From: JBLWXV01 sp048267245
Lineage (GTDB): Bacteria; Bdellovibrionota; Bacteriovoracia; Bacteriovoracales; Bacteriovoracaceae
NCBI GenBank assembly: GCA_048267245.1
Contig: JBLWXV010000001.1
Location: 620,001-684,000, forward strand
Direction: 5' to 3'
Length of the DNA stretch: 64,000 bases
The notes below the pieces were generated by a model. It saw nothing but the letters and a program-made list of their open reading frames with translations. It was not told the DNA's origin and ran no database searches. Numbering within the stretch: the stretch's first letter is position 1; every line of letters starts with the position of its first letter. Shown here one piece after another: positions 17,224-26,266 of the stretch. Position numbers and translations under genes: made by a program.

Positions 17224-19338
17224 ATGAAGATTGTTATTACTGGAGGCACAGGTTTACTTGCCTCAAACTTTTGCTACCTCCTAAAAGATAAGCATGAAGT
17301 CATTTGTGTTTCGAGAAAGGCGCGCCCTTATTTGAGTGGTGTTGAATATCGAACACTAGACCTTGCGGACCTGATCCATGTTCAAAGGTTTCTTGAAGAA
17401 GTAAAACCGGACCTCGTAATCAATACTGCCGGTCTAACGAGTGTTGAGTCCTGTGAAGAGAGTTATTACAAAGCTTATACTTCTAATGTCTTGCCAGCAA
17501 AGAATTTGGCTAAAGCCACCTCGGAATATGGCCATAAATTGGTTCATATTTCGACGGATCACTTTTCCGACTCAAAGACCTTCTTGGCCAGTGAGGATGA
17601 AATTGAAGCTCCGAGAAATGTCTATGCCGCTACAAAGTTAGAGGCCGAGCGCGAAGTGGGCAAAAATGACCCTAAGGCACTTATTCTTAGAACAAACTTT
17701 TTTGGTTGGGGTCATCGCGATAGAAAATCTTTCTCTGATTACTTAATCGAGAAGTTTGAAAAGGGTGAAGAGATCAAGGCCTTCGAGGATGTGCTCTATA
17801 ACCCCATACTTGTTGATGACCTTTTAAATGAGCTGATGATCCTTACGAGTAAAGGGGCTTCCGGCGTCTTTAACGTTTGCTCTGAACGTCCCCTAAGTAA
17901 ATATCACTTTGCTCTCGACCTTGCGAAAACTTTTGGATTTAACAAGAATCTTGTCAAAGCTGATAGCTTAGCGGGCAGAAGTGAGCTGGTGGCGAGACCT
18001 TTGGACATGAGTATTTCAAGAAGAAAATTGGATGAATATTGTGGTGGGAGTGAGAAGCGAAATTTATCACAAATGTTGACTGCTCTAAAAGAGTCTCGTC
18101 AGAGGCGAGAAGTGTTTGAGAGCTCTTACAATGAGCTCGATACCTACATTAATTATGGAAAACAGTGGATCACTGACGAGGACTTAGATCGAGTGACAAA
18201 TGTTATTTGTAATAAGGCCCTGACTCAAGGTGATGAAATCGATATTTTTGAAGAAGAACTCAAACGCGTCACCGGAGCAAAGTATGCAATCGCTGTCTGT
18301 AACTGGACGGCAGGACTTCATATCTCTTGTATGGCCCTTGGAGTTGGTCCTGGCGACAAGGTTGTGACTAGCCCTAACAGTTTCGTTGCAAGTGCTAATT
18401 GCGTTGAATATGTAGGAGGGGAAGTAATTTTTTGTGACATTGATCCAGAAACCCTGAATCTCTGCCCCAAAGATTTAGAGCGGATTTGCAAAGAAAATAA
18501 GGTTAAAGTTGTTATCCCTGTTCATTTTGCTGGTTGCCCGTGTGATATGGAATCAATTTCGGCTCTTTCTAAAAAGTATGATTTTAGTATTTTAGAGGAT
18601 GCGGCCCACGCCTTGGGTGGAAAGTATCAGTGTGGCTCACCTATTGGATCGTGCAAGTATGCCGATATTGTCGGATTCTCCTTTCACCCAGTGAAGAATA
18701 TAGCTTGTGGTGAGGGCGGCGCCATTTTGACTAATTCAAGTAGTATTTACCAAAAACTCTTACGCTATCGCAGTCATGGAATTGCTAAAAGTGATGCTGA
18801 CCTTGTGAATAAGGAGCTTGCCTACACGGATGGCAAGAGAAATCCCTGGTACTACGAATTGTTGGAGCTCGGCTACAACTACCGAATTACTGATATGCAA
18901 AGTGCTCTTGGTACCTCTCAAATTCAAAAGCTTTCTATGTTTTTAAAGAGAAGAATCGATATTTGCCATCAATATGATAAAGCGTTAGGAGATGTTCCTC
19001 ACGTTAAGTTGCTTCAGTCACAAACGCGAAATATAAGTGGCAACCACCTCTATTCTATTGCTGTGGATTATGAGGCCCTCAAGGTTAGCAGGTATCGCTT
19101 TCATGAAAGAATGAGAGAAAAAGGCGTGAGTCTACACGTCCACTATATTCCAATTTTTATGCAGCCCTACTATGCTCAGAAGTGTGCTGATCAGGTGCCG
19201 ATGCTATCAAATACGCAGGAGTTTTATAGAAGGGCCACGACTCTTCCTCTCTATCCCAAACTCACGGATGGTGAAGTTGAGCACATTATTAAATCGTTTA
19301 TTTCAACTGTCGACGAGTGCATAAAAGGAAGTCTTTAA
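17224..19338 (+). CDS. Fusion: RmlD-like SDR + PseC-type aminotransferase
   Basis: A 704-residue bifunctional protein. Residues 1-295 are an RmlD-like SDR: GGTGLLA at 7-13, VINTAGLTSVESCE, HISTDHF, and YxxxK at Tyr134/Lys138. Residues about 308-704 form a complete DegT aminotransferase closest to PseC, with EDAAHALGG including Asp459, FSFHPVKNIACGEGG with PLP Lys491, RSHGI, PWYYELLELGYNYRITDMQ and the C-terminal HVHYIPIF block. PseC transaminates UDP-4-keto-6-deoxy-L-AltNAc in pseudaminic acid synthesis. What the reductase half does is unclear; PseC needs no reductase. The joint shows no stop or internal ribosome site. Both domains are full length, so this is a true fusion. Confidence 0.85.
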   Translation: MKIVITGGTGLLASNFCYLLKDKHEVICVSRKARPYLSGVEYRTLDLADLIHVQRFLEEVKPDLVINTAGLTSVESCEESYYKAYTSNVLPAKNLAKATSEYGHKLVHISTDHFSDSKTFLASEDEIEAPRNVYAATKLEAEREVGKNDPKALILRTNFFGWGHRDRKSFSDYLIEKFEKGEEIKAFEDVLYNPILVDDLLNELMILTSKGASGVFNVCSERPLSKYHFALDLAKTFGFNKNLVKADSLAGRSELVARPLDMSISRRKLDEYCGGSEKRNLSQMLTALKESRQRREVFESSYNELDTYINYGKQWITDEDLDRVTNVICNKALTQGDEIDIFEEELKRVTGAKYAIAVCNWTAGLHISCMALGVGPGDKVVTSPNSFVASANCVEYVGGEVIFCDIDPETLNLCPKDLERICKENKVKVVIPVHFAGCPCDMESISALSKKYDFSILEDAAHALGGKYQCGSPIGSCKYADIVGFSFHPVKNIACGEGGAILTNSSSIYQKLLRYRSHGIAKSDADLVNKELAYTDGKRNPWYYELLELGYNYRITDMQSALGTSQIQKLSMFLKRRIDICHQYDKALGDVPHVKLLQSQTRNISGNHLYSIAVDYEALKVSRYRFHERMREKGVSLHVHYIPIFMQPYYAQKCADQVPMLSNTQEFYRRATTLPLYPKLTDGEVEHIIKSFISTVDECIKGSL

Positions 19339-19340
19339 AG

Positions 19341-20216
19341 TTGAATAAGCTAGTTTTGGGAACTGCGCAACTAAGTGGCGCCTATGGAATTTCAAGAGAT
19401 AAAGATCAGCTAGATCTTAGGGAAGTCTCCGAGCTCTTTGGGCTGGCAAAAAAATCTGGCGTTAGGCTGCTCGATACAGCTCAAGCTTATGGGGAGAGTG
19501 AGCAAATAATTGGCCGAGTTGCCGCTAGCGAATTTGAGGCAATTACGAAAATATCTTGGCGAGACTCTTTTTTTTCACAGGATATTTTACTAGAGACTGT
19601 GGATGAATCTCTTAAAAGATTGGGACACACTAAGCTCTACGGACTACTGATTCACAATGTTCACGAGATAGCGGCTAGCGACCTCGGAAAAGTTGTTGAA
19701 GCACTTCAAGTCGTAAAAACAACTGACCTTGCCCTAAAGGTAGGACTCTCTTTTTATTCGCCTGAGCAGCTAGCTCTCTTAGAGTCACTTGAGGGAATAG
19801 ATCTCGTTCAATGTCCATTTAGTATATTGGATCGAAGAATCATAAACTCAGGTCTTGGGAAGAGACTCAAGAATGCTGGATGTGAAATTCATGTACGTTC
19901 AGTCTTTTTACAGGGACTTTTTTTTATAGAACCAGAGGATTTAAATCCTTATTTCTCTAATTACAAAGATGATCTCATTACTTTTAAGAATTGGTGCTCA
20001 GATCACAAGCTAAGTATTCTAGAAGCCTGTCTAAGCTTTGTGATGCAAGAGAAATTGATCGATAAGCTTGTTGTCGGTTTTCATAATGCCAAACAACTTG
20101 CTGAAGTGATGAGTTCCTGCGAGAGATTGAGAGAGCTAAATTTTGATTCACTCAAACTCAAGTTCGTCGATAGCGTCAATCTCGTCGAACCTTCTCGCTG
20201 GAAGCTAATTTATTAA
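19341..20216 (+). CDS. Aldo/keto reductase family protein
   Basis: A protein of about 292 residues in the AKR TIM-barrel family. It opens with NKLVLGTAQLSGAYGIS, the usual LGT(A/S) strand. The catalytic tetrad is visible as Asp and Tyr in LLDTAQAYGESEQ, Lys in AITKISW and His in GLLIHNVHE. The TTG at 19341, 10 bases after AAAAGGAA, is preferred; an in-frame GTG at 19317 lies inside the preceding gene. AKR genes recur in nonulosonic-acid loci, where their substrate is not settled; reduction of a keto-sugar or acyl intermediate is inferred. It overlaps the convergent PseI gene by 12 bases. Confidence 0.8.
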   Translation: MNKLVLGTAQLSGAYGISRDKDQLDLREVSELFGLAKKSGVRLLDTAQAYGESEQIIGRVAASEFEAITKISWRDSFFSQDILLETVDESLKRLGHTKLYGLLIHNVHEIAASDLGKVVEALQVVKTTDLALKVGLSFYSPEQLALLESLEGIDLVQCPFSILDRRIINSGLGKRLKNAGCEIHVRSVFLQGLFFIEPEDLNPYFSNYKDDLITFKNWCSDHKLSILEACLSFVMQEKLIDKLVVGFHNAKQLAEVMSSCERLRELNFDSLKLKFVDSVNLVEPSRWKLIY

Positions 20217-21260
20217 ATCCCAAGAGAGTGGGGTGCCCCTCTTGATAGGCTTGTGGCATTTTTTACCAATAAAGATATCTTTGTATTTTGGGGGAAGCCC
20301 CTTGCCGGGTCTGATTGCCCGTAGGTTTGTTTCATTAAAGGTGTCCCCAGCGGCCATATCTTCGCAAATATAGAGTGAGCGCTTAAAAATATGGGTCGCT
20401 TTTTCGGCATCTGGACGAGTGTAAGTTGCCTGGCCAAGCGCTTCTTTGGCCCGGTTGCACTCGATAACGAGTTGTTGAAACTCTTCTGGCTCGAGCGAGA
20501 AGTCAGCATCAACACCACCTTCACTTCTTCTTAGGGTAAAGTGCTTTTCGATAACATTTGCTCCCAGAGCAATTGAAGCCACTGGCACACCGATGCCAAG
20601 AGTATGGTCGGACAGGCCGATTTGGCAGTCAAATGTTTCTCTCAAATGTGTAATCGTCTTTAGGTTGGCGTCTTTAGCTTGCGCCGGGTAGGCGCTCGTA
20701 CATTTGAGTAAAATAAGATCTTTGAAGTTAAGTGATTGTGTCAGTTCAATAATATCGACAATATCATTGAGAGTTGCCGTGCCCGTCGAGACAATGAGGG
20801 GCTTACCTGTCTGGCAGATACGCTTAATAAGATTGTGATCAGTATTTTCAAAACTTGCCACTTTGTAGAAGTCAACTCCGAGCTCTTCTAGAAAATCGAC
20901 AGCAGTCGTATCAAAGGGGGAGCTAAAAAAGAGCATGCCATGCTCTTCACAACGCTCTTTAATGGGCTTGTGCCACTCCATAGGTGTCATGGCCATTTGG
21001 TAGAGTTCGTAGAGGCTTTTGCCGTACCACAGGCTTTTCGGATCAGAGATGAAGAACTCATTTTCTCTGATATCGAGTGTCATGGTGTCAGGGGTATAGG
21101 TCTGAATCTTCAGGGCCGTAGCCCCGGCCTTGGCAGCAGCATCGACAATTTCTAGAGCGCGATCAAGTGACTGATTGTGGTTGCCAGACATCTCAGCAAT
21201 GATAAAGGGGGGAGAGTTGTCTCCAATGGTATGGTTTCCAATTCTGATATCATGTCTCAT
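20205..21260 (-). CDS. pseI: Pseudaminic acid synthase
   Basis: A protein of about 351 residues belonging to the NeuB/PseI/LegI family, which condenses a 6-deoxy hexose with phosphoenolpyruvate. EMSGNHN (23-29), LKIQTYTPDTMTL, FFSSPFD, YKVASFENTD, VSTGTA and the VIEKHFTLRRSEGGVDADFSLEPEEF block are all present. A C-terminal SAF (antifreeze-like) domain carries LRAIRPGKGLPP. The EMSGNHN and ADFSLEPEE forms favour PseI over LegI or NeuB. ATG 21260 (MRHDIRIGN) is preferred: AAAGG lies upstream and family length fits. An upstream ATG at 21299 has no ribosome site. It is divergent from pseH and tail-to-tail with the AKR gene. Confidence 0.9.
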   Translation of the reverse strand: MRHDIRIGNHTIGDNSPPFIIAEMSGNHNQSLDRALEIVDAAAKAGATALKIQTYTPDTMTLDIRENEFFISDPKSLWYGKSLYELYQMAMTPMEWHKPIKERCEEHGMLFFSSPFDTTAVDFLEELGVDFYKVASFENTDHNLIKRICQTGKPLIVSTGTATLNDIVDIIELTQSLNFKDLILLKCTSAYPAQAKDANLKTITHLRETFDCQIGLSDHTLGIGVPVASIALGANVIEKHFTLRRSEGGVDADFSLEPEEFQQLVIECNRAKEALGQATYTRPDAEKATHIFKRSLYICEDMAAGDTFNETNLRAIRPGKGLPPKYKDIFIGKKCHKPIKRGTPLSWDLIN

Positions 21261-21353
21261 GAGACTTCGCCTTTCAGATGAGGTAGAATAAGTGGTCATA
21301 TTGTTATTTCATAAAGAGGCCGATGATTCAATCGTCGCGCTTAGGGGGACAGG

Positions 21354-21791
21354 TTGAATATCCAATTGCGTGAAGCAACATGGGAAGATAGGCATTTTCT
21401 TCTTGAGCTAAAAAATGATCCAACTAGCCTAAGTGCTTCGATTAACTCTCAGGTTGTGGGGTTGGACGAGCATGAAAAATGGCTCAAGGGTGTGTTGGCA
21501 AATAAAAACAAGCATCTCTATATTGCTGAAGTCGAGGGAGAGTCGGTCGCAACTGTTCGAGCAGATCTTATTGCTCCTGGCCGAGTAGAGCTCTCATGGT
21601 CTGTGTGCCCTCGTTGGCGAGGACGTGGAGTGGCCAAAAAAATGGTGGCCTTAACTGTGAAGCGCTCAGAGCATCAGGTCGTCGCTCGCGTTAAGAAGGA
21701 GAATAAGGCTTCTTGTGCAGTTGCCGAGTTTGCAGGTCTGCACTTGAAGGAAGAGTTAGAGGATGGCCTGCTCGTTTTCGGCAATTTCTAG
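21354..21791 (+). CDS. pseH: GNAT N-acetyltransferase (PseH-like)
   Basis: A 145-residue GNAT protein. RGRGVAKKM (about 90-98) is the acetyl-CoA pyrophosphate loop, preceded by the VELSWSVCPRW strand, and the N-terminal LREATWEDRHFLLELKND is typical of PseH/RimJ-type sugar acetyltransferases. In the pseudaminic pathway PseH acetylates the 4-amino group made by PseC. The start is TTG at 21354 after an AGGGGGA ribosome site near 21342. The gene is single, divergent from pseI, and overlaps the stop of pseG by 4 bases. Position among pse genes makes the assignment good; the acyl group could differ from acetyl. Confidence 0.8.
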   Translation: MNIQLREATWEDRHFLLELKNDPTSLSASINSQVVGLDEHEKWLKGVLANKNKHLYIAEVEGESVATVRADLIAPGRVELSWSVCPRWRGRGVAKKMVALTVKRSEHQVVARVKKENKASCAVAEFAGLHLKEELEDGLLVFGNF

Positions 21792-22819
21792 GTGAGATAC
21801 TGAACGACTTTTTGATAGACGCGCTTGCTACCTAGAGAGTCCACACCTTCAAAGCCATTTTTTACGAAAGTGTTCAATAGTTGAGTGTCGACAATAATGC
21901 TCTTAAATAATTCTTCCACTGATCGAGCGCTAAAACTTTGATCGCCAATAATGTGTGCCCAGGCTTTTTGTTTAAGAGTTTGAGTGACTAGCCTTTGATT
22001 ATCTACCAAGTTAATAACAGCGCTTGGAATTCCTAAGCACGCTCGTTCCCAACTACTACTTCCACTAGAGCCAATGAAAAAGTCGTGCTTGGTCATTAGC
22101 TCAATGAAGTCTTTGACAGGTTCAATAACTTTAAAATGGCAGTTGGTGCTTTCCTTGAATTCATTGAGGAAGTGCCAAGAGCGCGAGTCGCGTATGAGGG
22201 GAAAGGTAAAGCTATACCTATCTAGTTCTTCAGCGGGAATGGCATGAACAAACTTTTCTATAACTTCAAACTGATCACTAAGGCTAAAGAAGACAAGGAT
22301 TTTCTGGATCTTTTGAACTTGAGGGACATCGGTTACCTTTTTTCTGTAATCGATAAAGCGTGAATTCAAAAGAGCGTATTTTTCACCTGAGATAATCTCT
22401 CTATAACTTTCTCCTGCGACTACGTCACGACTACCTAACTGAGCATTGGGATTGAAGTAGAGATCAGTGGCGTGAAGTCTGTCGGTGAAGTCATCAATAC
22501 AGAGCTTTACCTGTGCTGTTACGGCCCTCTCGTAGTCAGCACTTAAATGGTAGTGATCAAAAATGGCAATAGCGAGCTGCTCGTGCTTAAAAACAGAGTT
22601 AATCAGATCTGGCTCTTCTTGGTAGCTAAGCTTGCTTGGAATAATGATTTTCTCAAAAGTCTGGGGAATAAATTTTAAGTGAGAACTCTCATTTCCTTTG
22701 TGAGCGAAAGAGATTTTGAAGCCTTTCAGGTCGAACTGCTCTGCCAGAGAGAGGCATCTCATCATATGACCGGCCCCGATTTGGGGGCCAGAATCAACTC
22801 TGAACAGAATATTCTTCAT
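21788..22819 (-). CDS. pseG: UDP-sugar hydrolase of pseudaminic acid synthesis
   Basis: A 343-residue GT-B-fold hydrolase that removes UDP from UDP-2,4-diacetamido-2,4,6-trideoxy-L-altrose. GAGHMMR at 15-21 includes the catalytic-type His18, and IDDFTDRLHATDLYFNPNA and GSSGSSSWERACLGIPSAVI are characteristic of PseG and the related NeuC-like fold. It is translated right after the class III aminotransferase gene region, with a TAATG-type one-base junction, and ends convergently inside pseH by 4 bases. Function is well supported by motif and context with pseI and pseH. Confidence 0.88.
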   Translation of the reverse strand: MKNILFRVDSGPQIGAGHMMRCLSLAEQFDLKGFKISFAHKGNESSHLKFIPQTFEKIIIPSKLSYQEEPDLINSVFKHEQLAIAIFDHYHLSADYERAVTAQVKLCIDDFTDRLHATDLYFNPNAQLGSRDVVAGESYREIISGEKYALLNSRFIDYRKKVTDVPQVQKIQKILVFFSLSDQFEVIEKFVHAIPAEELDRYSFTFPLIRDSRSWHFLNEFKESTNCHFKVIEPVKDFIELMTKHDFFIGSSGSSSWERACLGIPSAVINLVDNQRLVTQTLKQKAWAHIIGDQSFSARSVEELFKSIIVDTQLLNTFVKNGFEGVDSLGSKRVYQKVVQYLT

Positions 22820-24147
22820 TAAATATACTTTCTAAAAACGGGTTTCGTTGGTTTGCCCACTAGGAATTGCTCAACACCTTGTTCAAGGGCATTTGCATAG
22901 ACTGAGAGCGATTCGCTAAAAGCTCCCATAAAGAGTTCGATGTCGTTTAGACCGTGTGAAAAGCAAGGAACGAAAGCTCCTTGAAAGAGAACGCCTCTAC
23001 TAATCATTTCTTGCAAAAAGAGAGTGCGAAGTTTGGGGCAGCTCTCTTTATTTTTATCTAGAAAGGCGAAAGTAATCATCCAGGGAGTGTCGCCAACTTG
23101 AATAAAGTTATCCAGTGAAGCTTGTTTAATTTGCTGGTTGCATCTTTCGATCATCAGCTTACCCATTTGGTGATTGTGCTCGACTACATTTTTAATTTTA
23201 AACTCTTTAATTGTCGCAAGGCAAGCGGCCAGTGCGTGAGTTTCTCCACCGTGAGTAGTTGAAATTAAAAAGAGTTTCTCTTGCCCCTCATTGGTAATGC
23301 CACCCAGGTCCATAATCTCTTTTTTGCCTGTCAGGGCGCAGAAGGAAAAACCATTGGCAATTCCTTTACCCCAGGTGCAAAGGTCTGGCTCCAGTCCGAG
23401 CTTGGTTGTTGAGCCAGGAAAGGCGGTCTTAAAGCCAGTGACCATCTCGTCAATAATCGATACCGCTCCATATTTTTTACATAAGGAGATGAGCTCCTGG
23501 GCGTAATTTTGAGGATGAGGATTTGTTTTTTCTGGCTCGGTGATGACGCAAGCGATTTTACCGGGGTTATCTTTGAAGAGTTGTTCGAGCGTGCCAAGGT
23601 CTTGCGAACTAAATGTGGCGGAGTAATTTCTCTCTCCCGCTGGAACACCTATAGAGCACTCTTTTTGTGAAATAAACCAATCATCATAGGAGTAGAAAGG
23701 ATGGTCACTTGGAAAGGCGACAATCTCTCGACCTGTAAAAGCTCTGGCAAGTTTTACGGCGGCAGTCGTCGCGGTTGAGCCATTTTTACAAAATTTTATG
23801 CGCTCGTGAATTGGGATGAGTTCAAGAAACTTTTCGGCCATCTCTTTTTCAAGTACAGAAGGGCGCTGAAAGTTGACCCCGTTAAGAAGTTCTGCACGAA
23901 CGGCTTCTAGTACGGGTTCGTAAGCATGACCAAGACTCACCGAGGTTAAGCCCATTGAGCAATCGAGAAATTTATTGCCATCAATGTCCCAAACATAAGC
24001 GCCCTGACCCTTCGCAATGGCGGCTGGGGCTAGCTGTGGGAATTGATCATCTCCTTTGGAGTAGGTGTGGGCTCCACCAGGGATGAGTTGATGAATGGCT
24101 TTTCTAAACTTGTCTGACTCGGTGAAATTCTCTTTGGAAAGTTTCAT
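22819..24147 (-). CDS. Class III PLP aminotransferase (glutamate-1-semialdehyde aminomutase-like)
   Basis: A 442-residue protein resembling HemL. The N-terminus reads IPGGAHTYSKG, KNGSTATTAAVKLARA (about 121-136) binds the cofactor phosphate, IIDEMVTGFK holds Asp233, and TWGKGIANGF holds PLP Lys261. True HemL makes 5-aminolevulinate, but this copy sits inside a pse operon between the cytidylyltransferase and pseG genes with 1-4 base junctions. Such HemL-like genes recur beside SpsF-type genes in nonulosonate loci. Its probable job is aminating or isomerising a sugar or an acyl precursor. The exact reaction is unknown. Confidence 0.8.
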   Translation of the reverse strand: MKLSKENFTESDKFRKAIHQLIPGGAHTYSKGDDQFPQLAPAAIAKGQGAYVWDIDGNKFLDCSMGLTSVSLGHAYEPVLEAVRAELLNGVNFQRPSVLEKEMAEKFLELIPIHERIKFCKNGSTATTAAVKLARAFTGREIVAFPSDHPFYSYDDWFISQKECSIGVPAGERNYSATFSSQDLGTLEQLFKDNPGKIACVITEPEKTNPHPQNYAQELISLCKKYGAVSIIDEMVTGFKTAFPGSTTKLGLEPDLCTWGKGIANGFSFCALTGKKEIMDLGGITNEGQEKLFLISTTHGGETHALAACLATIKEFKIKNVVEHNHQMGKLMIERCNQQIKQASLDNFIQVGDTPWMITFAFLDKNKESCPKLRTLFLQEMISRGVLFQGAFVPCFSHGLNDIELFMGAFSESLSVYANALEQGVEQFLVGKPTKPVFRKYI

Positions 24148-24151
24148 TTGC

Positions 24152-24889
24152 TTAGCCTCTTATGGCGTTGAAGTTTCTTTCAAATTTGGAGTTGATTTTT
24201 AAGATGTCGGGGTTATTTTCTAAAAAATGAATATAGTCGAGGCACGTTTTATCGTCCCCACACTTTTTAATGAGCTGCTCGAGGACTTCAAAGTCCTCGG
24301 CCGTATCTAGAGTGAGTCTGTACTTACTGAGATCGATCGAGTTTTCAAGTGAATAGAGTTTAAAAAGGCCAGAGTCTCTCATAAACGAAGTGACGTGCTC
24401 ACGATCATAGTTTTGAGTGGCCAGTTCACTTGTTCTTAAAAGTGCCTGGCGAGAAAAAATTTCAACATCCATACCATCGGGGTAAGTAGGGTTAATCGTG
24501 TTAGAGCCGTAGTCGGCACCAGACTTAAGAAAATTATCGATGAGCTGATCGACAATACGGGCGTCAATTAGGGGGCAGTCAGATGTAAATCTAAGGTAAA
24601 AATCGCTCTCATAACTTTCGGCCACAAGCTGAAATCGACCTAAGACGTCGTTGACATCGCCATAGACGATTGGCGATGAATACTGCTTGGCAATCGAGGC
24701 AATCTGCTGAGAGTTTTCTTCCCTTGTACTGGCGACAACCACTTGGTCAATATAGGTGCTTTGTAGAATTCTTTGCAGATGAATACCAAGCACTGTTGAA
24801 TGACAAAGAGGCAGAGCTACTTTGCCGGGTAGCCTCGTTGAACTCATTCTCGCTTGGGTAATGGCCGTAAAAGTGGGCAGTTTTTTCAT
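24152..24889 (-). CDS. SpsF-type cytidylyltransferase (probable CMP-nonulosonate synthetase)
   Basis: A 245-residue nucleotidyltransferase of the SpsF/COG1861 group. The signature QARMSSTRLPGK spans 12-23, VYGDVNDVLGRF and RFTSDCPLIDARIVD follow, and the late block RLTLDTAEDFEVL is conserved. By family it activates a sugar acid as its CMP derivative, here most likely the pseudaminic-type product of PseI. It stands in for the NeuA-like PseF of Campylobacter and Helicobacter. It is 4 bases upstream of the class III aminotransferase gene and overlaps the DUF4910 gene by 4 bases, so it is co-translated with the pathway. Confidence 0.8.
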   Translation of the reverse strand: MKKLPTFTAITQARMSSTRLPGKVALPLCHSTVLGIHLQRILQSTYIDQVVVASTREENSQQIASIAKQYSSPIVYGDVNDVLGRFQLVAESYESDFYLRFTSDCPLIDARIVDQLIDNFLKSGADYGSNTINPTYPDGMDVEIFSRQALLRTSELATQNYDREHVTSFMRDSGLFKLYSLENSIDLSKYRLTLDTAEDFEVLEQLIKKCGDDKTCLDYIHFLENNPDILKINSKFERNFNAIRG

Positions 24890-26178
24890 TTTAAGAGGCT
24901 CGACTCTAATAACTTTTTAAGCATTGGTTTAAGCTCAAAGACAGGAGTCTCTAACTTATTGGCGATGTCGATGAGGTCGTAGTGGCCATCAGAGAAGTTG
25001 AGCAAAAACTGAATATACCAAATATTAAATGTTTTTTGATCTTCGCCGTCTAAGTGTCCAGGGTAGAGACCTCTCTTTCCTAGTTGCGGTTCGCAAAATG
25101 GGCTTTGGTTGATGTAGTAATCGTTAATCTCGAGCCCATCGATAATTCTTTGATAGACTTCAATTGTCTGAGCGAGACCCTTTTCTGTGACAAAGGTAAG
25201 ATCGTCTTTAGAGGTGTGATACTCCTTATACTCGGCGTACATGGTTTTCATGAGTGAACCCACAGGGAGGTTAAAGCCCGGGCTACAATATTGGCGCTCA
25301 TCGCTGCCACTGGGAAAGAATTCGACCACTTTATGTTCAAGCCCTAAATACTTAAGGGCATTGAGTGTGATTCGATCAGTGAGAGTATTTCCGTCACGAG
25401 ACTTTTTGTAAGTGAACTTACCTTCATCTCCACAGCAGGTAAGAACAAACCCGGCCACAAGCTTTTCTTTCAGGTGGGTTCCGTGCTTTTGGAGATAGGC
25501 GATAGAGCCAATTGTCTCGGGAACGAAAATGAAACGGTAGGTGTACTTTCTCTCTTTGAGCTGACTTAGGTACTGGTAGAGAAATGTGGCAACTACTGGG
25601 CCAGAGAGTTCATTGTTGGCCATCGAGGGGTGACATACGTAGGTAGAAAAGAGAACTTCCTGATCCGAAGATCCTGGTAAAACTAGGTCCCCATAAGTGA
25701 GGTGTCCCGGCTCTTTGGTTGAATCAATCACAACGCGGTAATTCTCCTCTTGGAAATTTTGATCTTTAAATTCTTGGCTAACGCAGAATCCCCAGTCTTC
25801 TTTGTAATAGGAGGTGACGTAGGGAATAGCTTCGGGAAAGTCTGGGAGGGTGTGGAGGTGCTCAAAGAGCGTTTGTCTTGAGACCTCTTGATTAATGGGA
25901 ACACTGTAGTTGAGCACATGCAGATTATTGTCGGCCATGTCGACAATTCGCCTCCCATCTAGGGTTTCGATATAGGCGTTTCTAATATTCCACTCGGGAG
26001 GCACGGTCCAGTCAAAGCATTGAGTGCCGCTGGGAATCTCGTGCATTTCTAGGGGGATGTGATTTTTAAGAATGGAAAAGGTCTCTCTGACGCCGTCGCC
26101 CGTTAGGCTGCGGCATATTGGCCAAAGCTTTTTCATCAGTCCATGAGGGGTCATTGTGTCGTGGTCGCTTTGTGTCAT
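24886..26178 (-). CDS. DUF4910 / DUF2172 aminopeptidase-like protein
   Basis: A 430-residue protein with an M28-aminopeptidase-like core and a C-terminal winged-helix-like tail. Metal-ligand-like positions are STYVCHPSMANNELSG (His183, Asn188, Glu190), PETIGS (Glu221), GSDERQY (291-297) and YKEYHTS (His321). The N-terminal PICRSLTGDGVRETF block is typical of the family, which recurs in sialic, legionaminic and pseudaminic acid loci but has no settled function. It is the first gene of the minus operon 26178-21788. A peptidase or amidase acting on an aminoacylated sugar would fit the acyl cassette next door, but this is speculation. Confidence 0.8.
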   Translation of the reverse strand: MTQSDHDTMTPHGLMKKLWPICRSLTGDGVRETFSILKNHIPLEMHEIPSGTQCFDWTVPPEWNIRNAYIETLDGRRIVDMADNNLHVLNYSVPINQEVSRQTLFEHLHTLPDFPEAIPYVTSYYKEDWGFCVSQEFKDQNFQEENYRVVIDSTKEPGHLTYGDLVLPGSSDQEVLFSTYVCHPSMANNELSGPVVATFLYQYLSQLKERKYTYRFIFVPETIGSIAYLQKHGTHLKEKLVAGFVLTCCGDEGKFTYKKSRDGNTLTDRITLNALKYLGLEHKVVEFFPSGSDERQYCSPGFNLPVGSLMKTMYAEYKEYHTSKDDLTFVTEKGLAQTIEVYQRIIDGLEINDYYINQSPFCEPQLGKRGLYPGHLDGEDQKTFNIWYIQFLLNFSDGHYDLIDIANKLETPVFELKPMLKKLLESSLLK

Positions 26179-26194
26179 ACTAAGGAGTCCTTAT

Positions 26195-26224
26195 TTGCCA
26201 ACATCATATTAAAGGGAATAAAGT
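26195..26224 (+). promoter_or_regulatory. Candidate promoter for the carrier-protein/mutase operon
   Basis: TTGCCA at 26195-26200 is a good -35 match. The best -10 partner, TAAAGT at 26219-26224, is weak with an 18-base spacer. The pair lies in the 88-base divergent gap before the acyl carrier protein gene. Confidence 0.25.
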
Positions 26225-26266
26225 ATGGCAATTTAGATTCATTCGCAAAGGATCAGAGGCTCTACG

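Noticed and set aside
22819..24147. HemL of tetrapyrrole synthesis.
   Set aside because: Embedded in a tightly coupled pse operon; a housekeeping heme gene would not be expected there.
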